Assembly (NCBI GenBank): GCA_017629095.1 | Contig: JAGBXW010000052.1 | Span: 1-38,363 of the forward strand | Reading direction: 5' to 3' | DNA from: Treponema sp. | Lineage (GTDB): Bacteria > Spirochaetota > Spirochaetia > Treponematales > Treponemataceae | DNA: 38,363 nt | Part shown: positions 1 to 7,664 of the stretch, one piece after another | Position numbering within the stretch: position 1 is the stretch's first letter | Layout: every line of letters begins with the position of its first letter | The notes under the pieces: generated by a model | Seen by the model: only the letters and a program-made list of their open reading frames with translations | The model's database searches: none | Told to the model about the DNA's origin: nothing | Position numbers and translations under genes: made by a program

Positions 1-277
1 CGTGGTAGGTCTCCGTGGTTAGAAGCCTGCATCTCAACATTGATTACCTTATTTTCATCTTTCAGATATACATCCATGATGATCCCTTGGCATTGGGGTC
101 AATCTGGATGGCATGGTGGCTGGTGAGGAATTTGATTTTACCAACCTTTACTTTCAAAATCATCTCTAGCAAGGTTCGACAGAGTTTTTTGTTTCGCATA
201 ACTCGGGTAAAGATAAAGTCATCAGTAATATCTAGGTCTTCCCATGGTTTGAATTTTGTGGTGGTTTGATTTTCCAT
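1..277 (-). pseudogene. Frameshifted, edge-truncated Rpn/PDDEXK_2 family nuclease gene
   Basis: The first ~65 residues from the ATG at 277 closely match the intact Rpn-family protein at 17835 (shared WEDLDITDDFIF, RVMRNK, LCRTLLEMILKVK). The frame then runs into a TGA near 62. Relative to the intact copy, one base is missing between positions 83 and 84: restoring it resumes the homologous frame with GIIMDVYLKDE..NVEMQASN, which would contain the D and E-x-Q catalytic residues, and this continues to the window edge. It is therefore a frameshifted copy, or a sequencing error, and its 3' part lies outside the window. A GGAGA ribosome site and a TATAAT-like box (around 310-322) precede it, and this leader resembles that of the second copy. 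The family is known as PD-(D/E)XK putative transposases or recombination-promoting nucleases. Confidence 0.8.
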
Positions 278-429
278 TCAGTCTCCAAGTTTTTTTTCTT
301 ACATAAATATTATAGGCTTGAAGATGAAAAAAACTGCGTGTTTTGCGGGAGAGAGCTTCTTTTTTTTGTCAAATTTTTCCAAGATGGTGGCCTTTGAGGT
401 GTAGCCCCCAGAACCAGCCCCATCTATTC

Positions 430-658
430 AATTCACGAACAGTAGACCGAAAGTTTGAAGCCCCGCCAGCAACATGTGGGGAGCAGGGGAACCCCAAGCA
501 AATTATACTGGGGAGCAGGGAAGTTCCCTGCACAGCCGCCCTCTGAGCGTAGCGAAGCGTAAGGCTGGGTAGGGCTTCCCTGTCCCCCAAGATAAATTTG
601 GTTCCCCTGCTCCCCAAGATGGAACTCGGGATTCAGCCTCCCGGGATGCTATTCGTGA
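430..658. repeat. Long imperfect inverted repeat (MITE- or REP-like element)
   Basis: This fills most of the 485-nt gap between the rpn remnant and valS. A perfect 16-bp inverted repeat, ggggagcaggggaacc at 478-493 and its complement at 600-615, forms the strongest arm. Inside it, tggggagcagggaag near 510-524 mirrors cttccctgtcccccaag near 574-590, and a small hairpin (gcaggga/tccctgc) sits near 515-531. Outside it, TCACGAA near 431 mirrors TTCGTGA near 652, so the symmetry may extend over ~230 bp. No coding sequence is credible here. It could be a small non-autonomous mobile element or a structured RNA; I cannot tell which. Confidence 0.5.
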
Positions 659-672
659 GTCCCCCTCTCCTA

Positions 673-701
673 TTTCCTAAATCCCCTAAATTCGCTATAC
701 T
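673..701 (+). promoter_or_regulatory. Possible valS promoter
   Basis: A TATACT -10-like hexamer lies at 696-701, with a weak -35 candidate (TTTCCT) at 673-678, 17 bp upstream. It would give a leader of about 55 nt before valS, which has its own GGAG ribosome site at 751-754. The same TATACT hexamer recurs at other transcription units in this window. Confidence 0.35.
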
Positions 702-762
702 GAAAGGGAGTTTTTCTGGCAGAAATTGTTCCTGCCAAGATGATTTTAGTGGAGCGTAGTAC

Positions 763-3576
763 ATGAAGGGTATTGAACTAGAAAAGGCATATAATCCTGC
801 TGATTTTGAGGATAGAATTTACAGCCAGTGGAAGGATGGCGGATACTTTAAACCAAAGAGCGACGCTGATTCTCCTGTCCATGGATGCAGCTGTGGCTGT
901 GGGAAGGCCAGCGGAGAGGGGAATGTACCCTTTACCGTGGTTATTCCTCCTCCAAACGTTACTGGTGTGCTTCACATGGGGCATGGCCTCAACAATACCC
1001 TGCAGGATATCGTGGTTCGCTATCATCGCATGAAGGGTGACAATACCCTGTGGGTTCCTGGAACCGACCATGCAGGAATTGCTACCCAGAACGTGGTGGA
1101 ACGTCGCCTTAAGGCAGAAGGACTTTCTCGCAGAGATTTGGGACGAGAGCAATTTTTGGAGCGAACTTGGGCGGTAAAAAAAGAGCACCATGAAATCATT
1201 TCTCGTCAGCAGCATCGTCTTGGCAATAGTGTAGACTGGAGCCGTGAACGTTTTACCTTGGACGAAGGGCTTTCCAAGGCTGTGCGGGAGGTTTTTGTTA
1301 CCCTCTATGAACGGGGACTTATTTATAGAGGAAATTATCTTGTAAACTGGTGTACCTCCTGTGGAACAGCCTTGGCCGACGATGAAGTTGAGCATAACGA
1401 CACTGCTGGGGCCATGTACCATATCTACTACGAAATTGAAGGTGGAGCCTCCATTCCTGCTGTTACTCTAGAAGATGGAACAGTATTCCCTGGTGGAAAT
1501 AAAATCGAAATAGCTACCACTCGTCCAGAAACCCTTTTGGGAGATACTGCTGTAGCCGTTCACCCAGAAGATCCTCGCTACAAGGAGCTGATTGGTAAGC
1601 GAGTTATTCTCCCTCTGACTGGTCGCAGTATTCCTGTAGTGGCAGACGCCTACGTAGAGCGAGGCTTTGGTACCGGTGTGGTAAAAATCACTCCTGCCCA
1701 CGACCCTAACGACTGGGAAGTAGCCAAACGCCACAACCTAGAAATCATCAATATCCTGAATCCCGACGGCACCTTGAATGAAAATTGCCCTGAAAAATAT
1801 CGCGGCATGAGCTGCAAGGAAGCTCGTAAAATCGTAATTGCAGACTTGGATGCAGCAGGTTTGTTCAAGGAAGAAGAAAAAATCAACCATGCGGTAGGTC
1901 ACTGCTATCGCTGTAATACCGTGGTGGAGCCATACTTAAGCGACCAGTGGTTTGTAAAGATGAAGCCCTTGGCAGATAAAGCCTTGGCTGCATGGAAAAA
2001 TGGTGAAATTGTCTTTTATCCCCGCAAGTGGGAAAACACCTATTCCCACTGGATGGAAAATATCCGTGACTGGTGTATCAGCCGTCAGCTGTGGTGGGGT
2101 CACCGTATTCCTGTGTGGTACTGCAAGGACTGCGGGGAAATGATTGTATCTCGTACCGATCCTGACTCCTGCCCAAAATGTGGTGCTTCTGCAGAAAAAC
2201 TGAATCAAGATCCCGACGTACTGGATACCTGGTTCTCTAGCTGGCTTTGGCCCTTCAGTACTTTGGGGTGGCCAGAAAAAACTCCTGACCTTGCCACCTT
2301 CTATCCCACCACAGCCCTAGTTACTGCCTACGACATTATCTTCTTCTGGGTAAGTCGTATGATTATGGCTGGCTTGGAGTTTACTGGTAAGGCTCCCTTC
2401 CGTGATATTTATATCCACGGTCTGGTACGTGACAGGCAGGGCCGTAAAATGAGTAAGAGCTTGGGCAATGGCCTTGACCCACTGGAAATCATCGATGAAT
2501 ACGGCTCTGATGCTCTGAAATTCACCTTGGGCTTTATGTGTGCCCAGGGACAGGATGTGTTGGTAGACAAGGAAAGCTTTAAGCTAGGAAGTCGCTTTGC
2601 CAACAAGATTTGGAATGCCAGTCGCTACATCTTGGGAAATCTGGAAGGTCGGGAATTGCTTCCCATTACTCAAAATGATTTAACAGAACTTGACCTGTGG
2701 ATTTACAGTCGCTTGGATGAGGCTGCCCGCAATGCTCGTTCTGCCTTGGAGGGTTATCGCTACAACGATGGTGCCCAGGCCCTGTACGAGTTCTTCTGGA
2801 ACGATTTCTGTGACTGGTACGTAGAAGCCACCAAGCTATCCTTCCGCCACGGTGATGAAAAGGAAAAGAATCGGGCTGTTTCTGTATTGCTCAACGTGCT
2901 AGAAGAAAGTTTGCGTCTTTTGCATCCCTATCTTCCCTTTGTTACAGAGGAAATTTACAGCAAGCTCCCTGTAGCCCAGCTAGTGGAAAATCGCAAGGCC
3001 GCTGCTGCTTCTCTAGATGGAAAGCCCTTGCAGGTTATTTCACCTTCTCTGTACACTGGAATGTTGGTGGCAGCTCCCTATCCTGTGCCAGCTGATGAGC
3101 GCCAGAGTGAAAGTGTTGCTCGCCGTTTTGCTGTATTGCAGGATGTTATTCGCTCCGTTCGTGCCCTCCGTGCTGAATGTGGCCTTTCTCCCGACGCCAA
3201 GCTGAACATTGCCCTGCAAATCACTCCCAATAGTCCTGCTGAAGTTTGCCGTGAAAAGGCTGACTTAATTCAGCTGTTGGCTGGTGTTGCCTCCATCGAT
3301 TTTGCTGAAGAAAAGCCTCAGAGAGCCATTGGTGCCGTGGGAGATGGTTTTGAAGCCTTCCTCTTGGTGGAAGGAAGCATTAATCTAGATCAGCTGCTGG
3401 CTCGCTTTAAGAAGGAGTTGGCAAGTGAACAGGCTTTTGCCGATAAGGTAAGTGCAAAGCTTGCTGGTAAATTTGCCCAGAACGCACCTGCTGATGTAGT
3501 TGCTGCTGAGCGAGGTAAGCTGGAAAATACCAAGCGTCGTATCGAAAAGCTTACATCCTATATCGAAAGCTTGTAA
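763..3576 (+). CDS. valS: Valyl-tRNA synthetase
   Basis: This cytoplasmic class Ia aminoacyl-tRNA synthetase charges tRNA-Val with valine. It is 937 aa, a normal length for the family. The HIGH-type signature is HMGH at residues 71-74 within PPPNVTGVLHMGH, and KMSKS is at 562-566. In between lie the CP1 editing domain and zinc-ribbon-like cysteine pairs (CYRC, CKDC, CPKC). The C-terminal ~65 residues form the usual tRNA-binding coiled coil. The start is supported by GGAG at 751-754, eight bases before the ATG. Odd point: a short Gly/Cys-rich insertion (C42, C44, C46) sits just before the HIGH motif, where most ValS proteins have only a short linker. Assignment is very secure. Confidence 0.97.
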   Translation: MKGIELEKAYNPADFEDRIYSQWKDGGYFKPKSDADSPVHGCSCGCGKASGEGNVPFTVVIPPPNVTGVLHMGHGLNNTLQDIVVRYHRMKGDNTLWVPGTDHAGIATQNVVERRLKAEGLSRRDLGREQFLERTWAVKKEHHEIISRQQHRLGNSVDWSRERFTLDEGLSKAVREVFVTLYERGLIYRGNYLVNWCTSCGTALADDEVEHNDTAGAMYHIYYEIEGGASIPAVTLEDGTVFPGGNKIEIATTRPETLLGDTAVAVHPEDPRYKELIGKRVILPLTGRSIPVVADAYVERGFGTGVVKITPAHDPNDWEVAKRHNLEIINILNPDGTLNENCPEKYRGMSCKEARKIVIADLDAAGLFKEEEKINHAVGHCYRCNTVVEPYLSDQWFVKMKPLADKALAAWKNGEIVFYPRKWENTYSHWMENIRDWCISRQLWWGHRIPVWYCKDCGEMIVSRTDPDSCPKCGASAEKLNQDPDVLDTWFSSWLWPFSTLGWPEKTPDLATFYPTTALVTAYDIIFFWVSRMIMAGLEFTGKAPFRDIYIHGLVRDRQGRKMSKSLGNGLDPLEIIDEYGSDALKFTLGFMCAQGQDVLVDKESFKLGSRFANKIWNASRYILGNLEGRELLPITQNDLTELDLWIYSRLDEAARNARSALEGYRYNDGAQALYEFFWNDFCDWYVEATKLSFRHGDEKEKNRAVSVLLNVLEESLRLLHPYLPFVTEEIYSKLPVAQLVENRKAAAASLDGKPLQVISPSLYTGMLVAAPYPVPADERQSESVARRFAVLQDVIRSVRALRAECGLSPDAKLNIALQITPNSPAEVCREKADLIQLLAGVASIDFAEEKPQRAIGAVGDGFEAFLLVEGSINLDQLLARFKKELASEQAFADKVSAKLAGKFAQNAPADVVAAERGKLENTKRRIEKLTSYIESL

Positions 3577-3629
3577 GGAAATTGGTTATGTAAGGGGTGC
3601 CACGGCCAAAATAGTGGAAGGAGCTCAGT

Positions 3630-4229
3630 ATGCAGATGAAAGATCATGATATGAATCATCTCAAAGGAATCTATCTTGCACCCTATATGCAGATAGCCAC
3701 CTCCCTCATCGGAAAGCGTCGTCATTCCGGAGGGAATATGTTCCGCCATCAGCTGGACACCATGAGCATCTTGATTGACTACGGCTACATTGACAGCGTG
3801 TTGCTGAAGGCTGCCGTCATCCACGATGTAATTGAGGACATCCCTGACTTTAACCACAACCTGATTCTAGAAATAGATTCTGAGTCTGGCCTTGTATACG
3901 ACTTGGTGCTAGAGGTATCAAAAAAAGAAGGCCAGACAAAGAGCGAGTTCCTGCGGGGCATCATTGAGCATGGCAGTATGAGGGCAAAGACCCTCAAGTG
4001 TGCCGACCGCATTAGTAATATGATTTCCATGGGCTTTGTTACAGACCCTGCCTTTATTGAGCGGTACTGCGACGAAACTGAATTCTTCATTTTTCCTCTG
4101 GCTCTAGAAGTGGACTTCCGTATGTATCAGGAATTAATTGAGTTAGTAATGACTCGCCGCAAGTATCTTGAAGATTCCGGCTACTTGGACAGAAAGAAAG
4201 AAGCCATGGCTGGACTTCATCGTCATTAA
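3630..4229 (+). CDS. Stand-alone HD-domain hydrolase, SpoT/RelA N-terminal type
   Basis: A 199-aa protein that is essentially one HD domain of the RelA/SpoT hydrolase type (HD_4). Visible metal and catalytic residues are H40 (FRHQLD), H65-D66 followed by E69-D70 (HDVIED) and D126 (KCADRISNM, equivalent to KLADRLHNM in SpoT). There is no synthetase, TGS or ACT domain, so by family knowledge it is a candidate small alarmone hydrolase (Mesh1/SAH-like) that would degrade (p)ppGpp; another nucleotide substrate is possible. AAGGAG at 3618-3623 supports the ATG at 3630. It follows valS by 53 nt in the same direction and may be co-transcribed. The fold is secure; the substrate is inferred. Confidence 0.75.
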   Translation: MQMKDHDMNHLKGIYLAPYMQIATSLIGKRRHSGGNMFRHQLDTMSILIDYGYIDSVLLKAAVIHDVIEDIPDFNHNLILEIDSESGLVYDLVLEVSKKEGQTKSEFLRGIIEHGSMRAKTLKCADRISNMISMGFVTDPAFIERYCDETEFFIFPLALEVDFRMYQELIELVMTRRKYLEDSGYLDRKKEAMAGLHRH

Positions 4230-4280
4230 TGTAATTTTTGTTTTCTATAAAATAAGGATACTCAATCTGCTGGAGGCTGT

Positions 4281-5315
4281 ATGTCTAAGATAATTACCTT
4301 TGGAGAAATCATGTTGCGGCTCAAGTCCCCTGGGCAAGAGCGATTTTTTCAAACTCCTGCCTTGGAAGCAACCTTTGGTGGAGGTGAGGCCAATGTGGCT
4401 GTATCCTTGGCCTTGTTTGGTCAAGATGTGGCCTATGTTACTGCCCTTCCAGATAATCCCATTGGACGTTCCGCCTGTACCCAGCTGAGAGGCTATGGCG
4501 TGGATACCTCCACAATTCATTTTGAAAAAGATGGCCGTATGGGAATTTATTTCCTAGAAAACGGTGCCTGTGCCCGCCCCTCAGTGGTGGTGTACGACAG
4601 AGAAAACAGTTGTATTGCTGGCTGTGGCAAGGGAAGCTTTAATTGGCAAGAAATTTTTTCTGGGGCAGACTGGTTCCATGTTACAGGTATAACTCCGGCT
4701 ATTTCTCAGGCTGCAGCGGATGCTACCTTGGAGGCGGTACAGGTTGCAGAGGAATCTGGTGTAAAGGTTTCCATGGATTTGAATTTCCGCAAAAAACTTT
4801 GGAAGTACGGTAAATCTGCTCCTGAAGTAATGGCTCAGCTTGTGTCCCATTGCCAGGTGGTGATTGCCAATGAAGAGGACATTCAAAAGTCTCTGGGTAT
4901 TCCCGCCCCAAAGGTGGATGTGGACTCTGGTCACTTGGAGGAAGAAAGCTATCGTCTCTTGGCTCAGCAGGTAAAGGAAAAATTCCCTCAGCTGGAGCAA
5001 GTGGCCATTACCTTGCGGGCAAGTCATTCAGCAGACAATAACGGCTGGTCTGGAGTGCTTTTGGGAAAAAGCGGTTTTCATCGATCACGAAAATATGAAA
5101 TTGCAGATATTGTAGATAGAGTAGGTGGGGGAGACGCCTTTTCAGCAGGTCTTATCTATGGCTTGCAGGAATTCCAAGATGAAGAGCGGGCCTTGGAGTT
5201 TGCAGTGGCAGCTTCCTGTCTCAAGCACACCATTCCTGGGGACTTTAATCTTTCTACAAAGGATGAGGTGCTGGCACTTATGGCAGGTGGTGGCTCTGGG
5301 CGAGTTCAGCGATAA
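4281..5315 (+). CDS. kdgK: 2-keto-3-deoxygluconate kinase (PfkB family)
   Basis: A PfkB-type carbohydrate kinase of 344 aa. The N-terminal [12 protein letters not shown] substrate-binding motif and the C-terminal signature [12 protein letters not shown], with catalytic Asp about residue 285, are intact. The next gene encodes KDPG aldolase, so the substrate is most likely 2-keto-3-deoxygluconate: KDG + ATP gives KDPG, the last kinase step of uronate/pectin catabolism. GGAGG at 4272-4276 supports the start. It heads a tightly packed four-gene unit (gap of 12 nt to eda). Another hexose or ribose substrate is possible on sequence alone, but the neighbour makes KDG the best call. Confidence 0.85.
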   Translation: MSKIITFGEIMLRLKSPGQERFFQTPALEATFGGGEANVAVSLALFGQDVAYVTALPDNPIGRSACTQLRGYGVDTSTIHFEKDGRMGIYFLENGACARPSVVVYDRENSCIAGCGKGSFNWQEIFSGADWFHVTGITPAISQAAADATLEAVQVAEESGVKVSMDLNFRKKLWKYGKSAPEVMAQLVSHCQVVIANEEDIQKSLGIPAPKVDVDSGHLEEESYRLLAQQVKEKFPQLEQVAITLRASHSADNNGWSGVLLGKSGFHRSRKYEIADIVDRVGGGDAFSAGLIYGLQEFQDEERALEFAVAASCLKHTIPGDFNLSTKDEVLALMAGGGSGRVQR

Positions 5316-5327
5316 AAGGAAAAGATA

Positions 5328-5963
5328 ATGGAAAAATTTGCAGAGATTTACAATAAGATTGGTGAGGTGGGAATTATTCCCGTAATTAAGTTGAATCAAG
5401 TAGAGGATGCTATTCCTCTAGCCAACGCCTTGCTGGCAGGAGGAATTCCTGTGGCAGAGGTAACCTTTAGAACAGAGTCGGCGGCGGAGGGCATTGCTCT
5501 CATTCGGCGGGAAGTTCCCCAGATGCTGGTGGGGGCAGGAACGGTGCTGTCCACAGAGCAAGCCACCGCAGCCATTGATGCTGGTGCTCAGTTTGTGGTG
5601 TCTCCAGGCTCCAACGGCAAGATTATCGATAAGGTTTTGGAATCAGGAGTTGCCATGATTCCTGGTGTAGCCACTCCCACAGAAATTGAGGCCGCCATGG
5701 AACGGGGCCTGTCGGTGGTGAAGTTCTTTCCCGCTGAAGCTTTAGGTGGGGTTGCCATGCTGAAGGCGTTGGCTGGCCCCTATCCTCAGATGAAGTTTGT
5801 TCCCACTGGTGGCATTTCTGCCAGCAACATGAAGGATTACCTTCAGCAAAAAAATGTGCTGGCAGTAGGTGGTAGTTGGATGATTCAGCCAGATTTAGAA
5901 GCCGTACAAGGATTATGCCAAGAAGCCTGTAAAACAGTAGACGAGATTCAAAGGAGCGTATAG
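5328..5963 (+). CDS. eda: KDPG/KHG aldolase
   Basis: Bifunctional 2-keto-3-deoxy-6-phosphogluconate / 4-hydroxy-2-oxoglutarate aldolase, 211 aa, a class I TIM-barrel enzyme that splits KDPG into pyruvate and glyceraldehyde 3-phosphate. Conserved residues are in register with E. coli Eda: catalytic E44 and R48 (AEVTFRT) and the Schiff-base lysine K132 (VVKFFPAE). The GAGTV and PTGGIS phosphate-binding loops are also present. It lies 12 nt after kdgK and 2 nt before the Lrp-type regulator, whose ribosome site overlaps the end of this gene. Assignment is secure. Confidence 0.95.
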   Translation: MEKFAEIYNKIGEVGIIPVIKLNQVEDAIPLANALLAGGIPVAEVTFRTESAAEGIALIRREVPQMLVGAGTVLSTEQATAAIDAGAQFVVSPGSNGKIIDKVLESGVAMIPGVATPTEIEAAMERGLSVVKFFPAEALGGVAMLKALAGPYPQMKFVPTGGISASNMKDYLQQKNVLAVGGSWMIQPDLEAVQGLCQEACKTVDEIQRSV

Positions 5964-5965
5964 TT

Positions 5966-6451
5966 ATGGAAGAGATTTTGCATTTGTTGCAGGATAATGC
6001 TCGATTGTCTGTGGCAGATATTGCCGCCATGACAAAGAAAAGCGAAGACGAGGTTCAGCAAATTATTAGCGGACTGGAAAAGGATGGTGTTATCCTGAAA
6101 TATTCTGCTATCATAAATCCCGAGAAGCTTGCTGAAAGCCGAGAAAAAGTTCGGGCAGAAATCGAAATTCAGGTTACTCCTGAGCGTGAACACGGTTTTG
6201 ATGCCATTGCCGATCGTATTTATCGCTATCCTCAGGTAAAATCCTTGTATCTCATGTCTGGTGGTTATGACTTAAAGGTGGTAATTGAAGGTGAGTCTCT
6301 GCAAGATGTGGCCTTCTTTGTGGCTCGCAAGCTTTCCACCTTGGAAGGGGTTAAAAGCACCAAGACACATTTTATGCTGAAGGCATATAAAGAAAATGAC
6401 GTGCTGTACGTTGACGAAAAAAAGGATCGTCGTGAAGGAGTTACTGCCTAA
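5966..6451 (+). CDS. Lrp/AsnC family transcriptional regulator (AlaR-like)
   Basis: A 161-aa regulator with an N-terminal winged helix-turn-helix (about residues 1-50, LSVADIAAMTKKSEDEVQQ) and a C-terminal RAM/AsnC effector-binding domain (about 65-140, with GGYDLKVVIEG). Such proteins sense amino acids and often control adjacent metabolic genes. Its stop codon overlaps the start of the aminotransferase (TAATG at 6449-6453), so the two are translationally coupled. This pairing mirrors the AlaR-AlaT pair of Bacillus subtilis, so regulation by alanine is a reasonable inference. AAGGAGCG at 5952-5959 is the ribosome site. The function of controlling the whole kdgK-eda-alaT unit is inferred. Confidence 0.85.
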   Translation: MEEILHLLQDNARLSVADIAAMTKKSEDEVQQIISGLEKDGVILKYSAIINPEKLAESREKVRAEIEIQVTPEREHGFDAIADRIYRYPQVKSLYLMSGGYDLKVVIEGESLQDVAFFVARKLSTLEGVKSTKTHFMLKAYKENDVLYVDEKKDRREGVTA

Positions 6452-7623
6452 TGAATACTCGTCAGGATAGATTTTCAGATAAAATCACGGGAACACCTCC
6501 TTCTGGAATCCGTAAATTCTTTGAGCTGATTCAAGGGCGTGACGATATTATCTCCTTGGGTGTTGGTGAGCCAGACTTTTCCACGCCCTGGATTATGCGA
6601 GAAGAAGCTTTTTACCACCTGGAAAAGGGGCATACCTCCTATACCTCCAACTGGGGCTTACTGGAATTGCGTCAGGAAATCGGCAAATATCTTCAACGAT
6701 ACAACCTGCACTACGACCCAAGCTCCGAGGTTTTGATTACCATCGGTGTGTCGGAGGCCATTGACGTGGTGCTTCGTTCCATCTTGAATCCTGGGGACGA
6801 AATCATTATTTGTGAGCCCTGCTACGTGTCCTATCAGCCCTTGGCAGCCCTTTGTGACACAAAACTTATTCACCTTGATACTTCCGTCAATGGTTTTTAT
6901 CCCACAGCAGAGCAAATCAAGGCTGCTATTACACCAAAAACAAAGGCGCTGATGCTTTGTTCACCCAGTAATCCCACTGGTCGCATGATTCCTGCAGCAG
7001 AGCTGGAAAAAATCGCTCAGTTGGTACAGGAACATCAGATTTGGGTGCTGTCCGACGAGGTATATTGCGAGCTGGTATATGATGATAACAAGCATTGTTC
7101 CATCGCTTCCTTTCCTGGTATGAAAGATTATACCATCGTATTGAATGGATTTTCCAAGGCCTTTGCTATGACAGGCTGGCGAATCGGTTATTTGTGTTGT
7201 AGCAAGGAATTGATGGATCAGGTGTACAAGCTCCATCAATATAGTACCATCTGTGCCCCCATTATGAGTCAGTATGGAGCCTTGGAAGGTTTGCGTTCAG
7301 GCTGGTCTGAGGTGGAGCGAATGCGTGTTTCCTATCAGCAACGACGGAATATCATGTACAAGGCCTTTGTGGAAATGGGCTTGGATGTGGTGGAGCCTGA
7401 AGGTGCCTTCTACATCTTCCCCAATATTTCTTCTACAGGCTTGACAGCAGAGGAATTTGCCACTCGTCTCATAGAAGAATATCAGGTGGCAGTGGTGCCA
7501 GGAGATGTTTTTGGAGCTGGTGGTGCTGGCTACATTCGCTGTTGCTATGCCACTGACATCAACAAGATAAAGATTGCTCTGGAACGAATCGCTACCATAG
7601 TGAAGAGTTTGAAATCAAAGTAA
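6451..7623 (+). CDS. Class I/II PLP aminotransferase, alanine transaminase type
   Basis: A fold-type I pyridoxal-phosphate aminotransferase of 390 aa. The PLP lysine is K236 in NGFSKAFAMTGWR, with SNPTG and SDEVY upstream as expected for the AspC/AlaT group. The closest family resemblance I recognise is B. subtilis AlaT (YugH): similar N-terminal GIRKF, SLGVGEPDF and SYTSNWG patterns, the same length, and the same linkage to an Lrp regulator. It would interconvert pyruvate + glutamate and alanine + 2-oxoglutarate in the cytoplasm. It starts within the stop of the upstream gene. An aspartate or aromatic specificity cannot be excluded, but the pyruvate-forming neighbours favour alanine. Confidence 0.85.
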   Translation: MNTRQDRFSDKITGTPPSGIRKFFELIQGRDDIISLGVGEPDFSTPWIMREEAFYHLEKGHTSYTSNWGLLELRQEIGKYLQRYNLHYDPSSEVLITIGVSEAIDVVLRSILNPGDEIIICEPCYVSYQPLAALCDTKLIHLDTSVNGFYPTAEQIKAAITPKTKALMLCSPSNPTGRMIPAAELEKIAQLVQEHQIWVLSDEVYCELVYDDNKHCSIASFPGMKDYTIVLNGFSKAFAMTGWRIGYLCCSKELMDQVYKLHQYSTICAPIMSQYGALEGLRSGWSEVERMRVSYQQRRNIMYKAFVEMGLDVVEPEGAFYIFPNISSTGLTAEEFATRLIEEYQVAVVPGDVFGAGGAGYIRCCYATDINKIKIALERIATIVKSLKSK

Positions 7624-7652
7624 AGACTATAGAACAGTGACACAAAAAAGTG

Positions 7653-7658
7653 TATACT
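7653..7658 (+). promoter_or_regulatory. -10 box for leaderless start of the ECF gene
   Basis: TATACT at 7653-7658 is followed by exactly 6 nt and then the ATG at 7665. No ribosome site lies upstream of that ATG. A weak -35 candidate is TAGAAC at 7630-7635, 17 bp upstream. A GTG at 7650 in the same frame would overlap the -10 box and is therefore unlikely to be the start. Confidence 0.5.
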
Positions 7659-7664
7659 CGTTTC

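Noticed and set aside
343..617. Short open frames on both strands between the rpn remnant and valS
   Set aside because: They lie across an inverted repeat, have no ribosome sites and show odd amino-acid composition.
778..1422. Long antisense open frame (214 codons) within valS
   Set aside because: It lies opposite a secure valS with no ribosome site or family match; a by-product of valS codon use.
7650..7664. GTG at 7650 as start of the ECF gene
   Set aside because: It overlaps the TATACT box at 7653-7658 and has no ribosome site; the ATG at 7665 fits the 6-nt pattern seen at five other genes and the family N-terminus.
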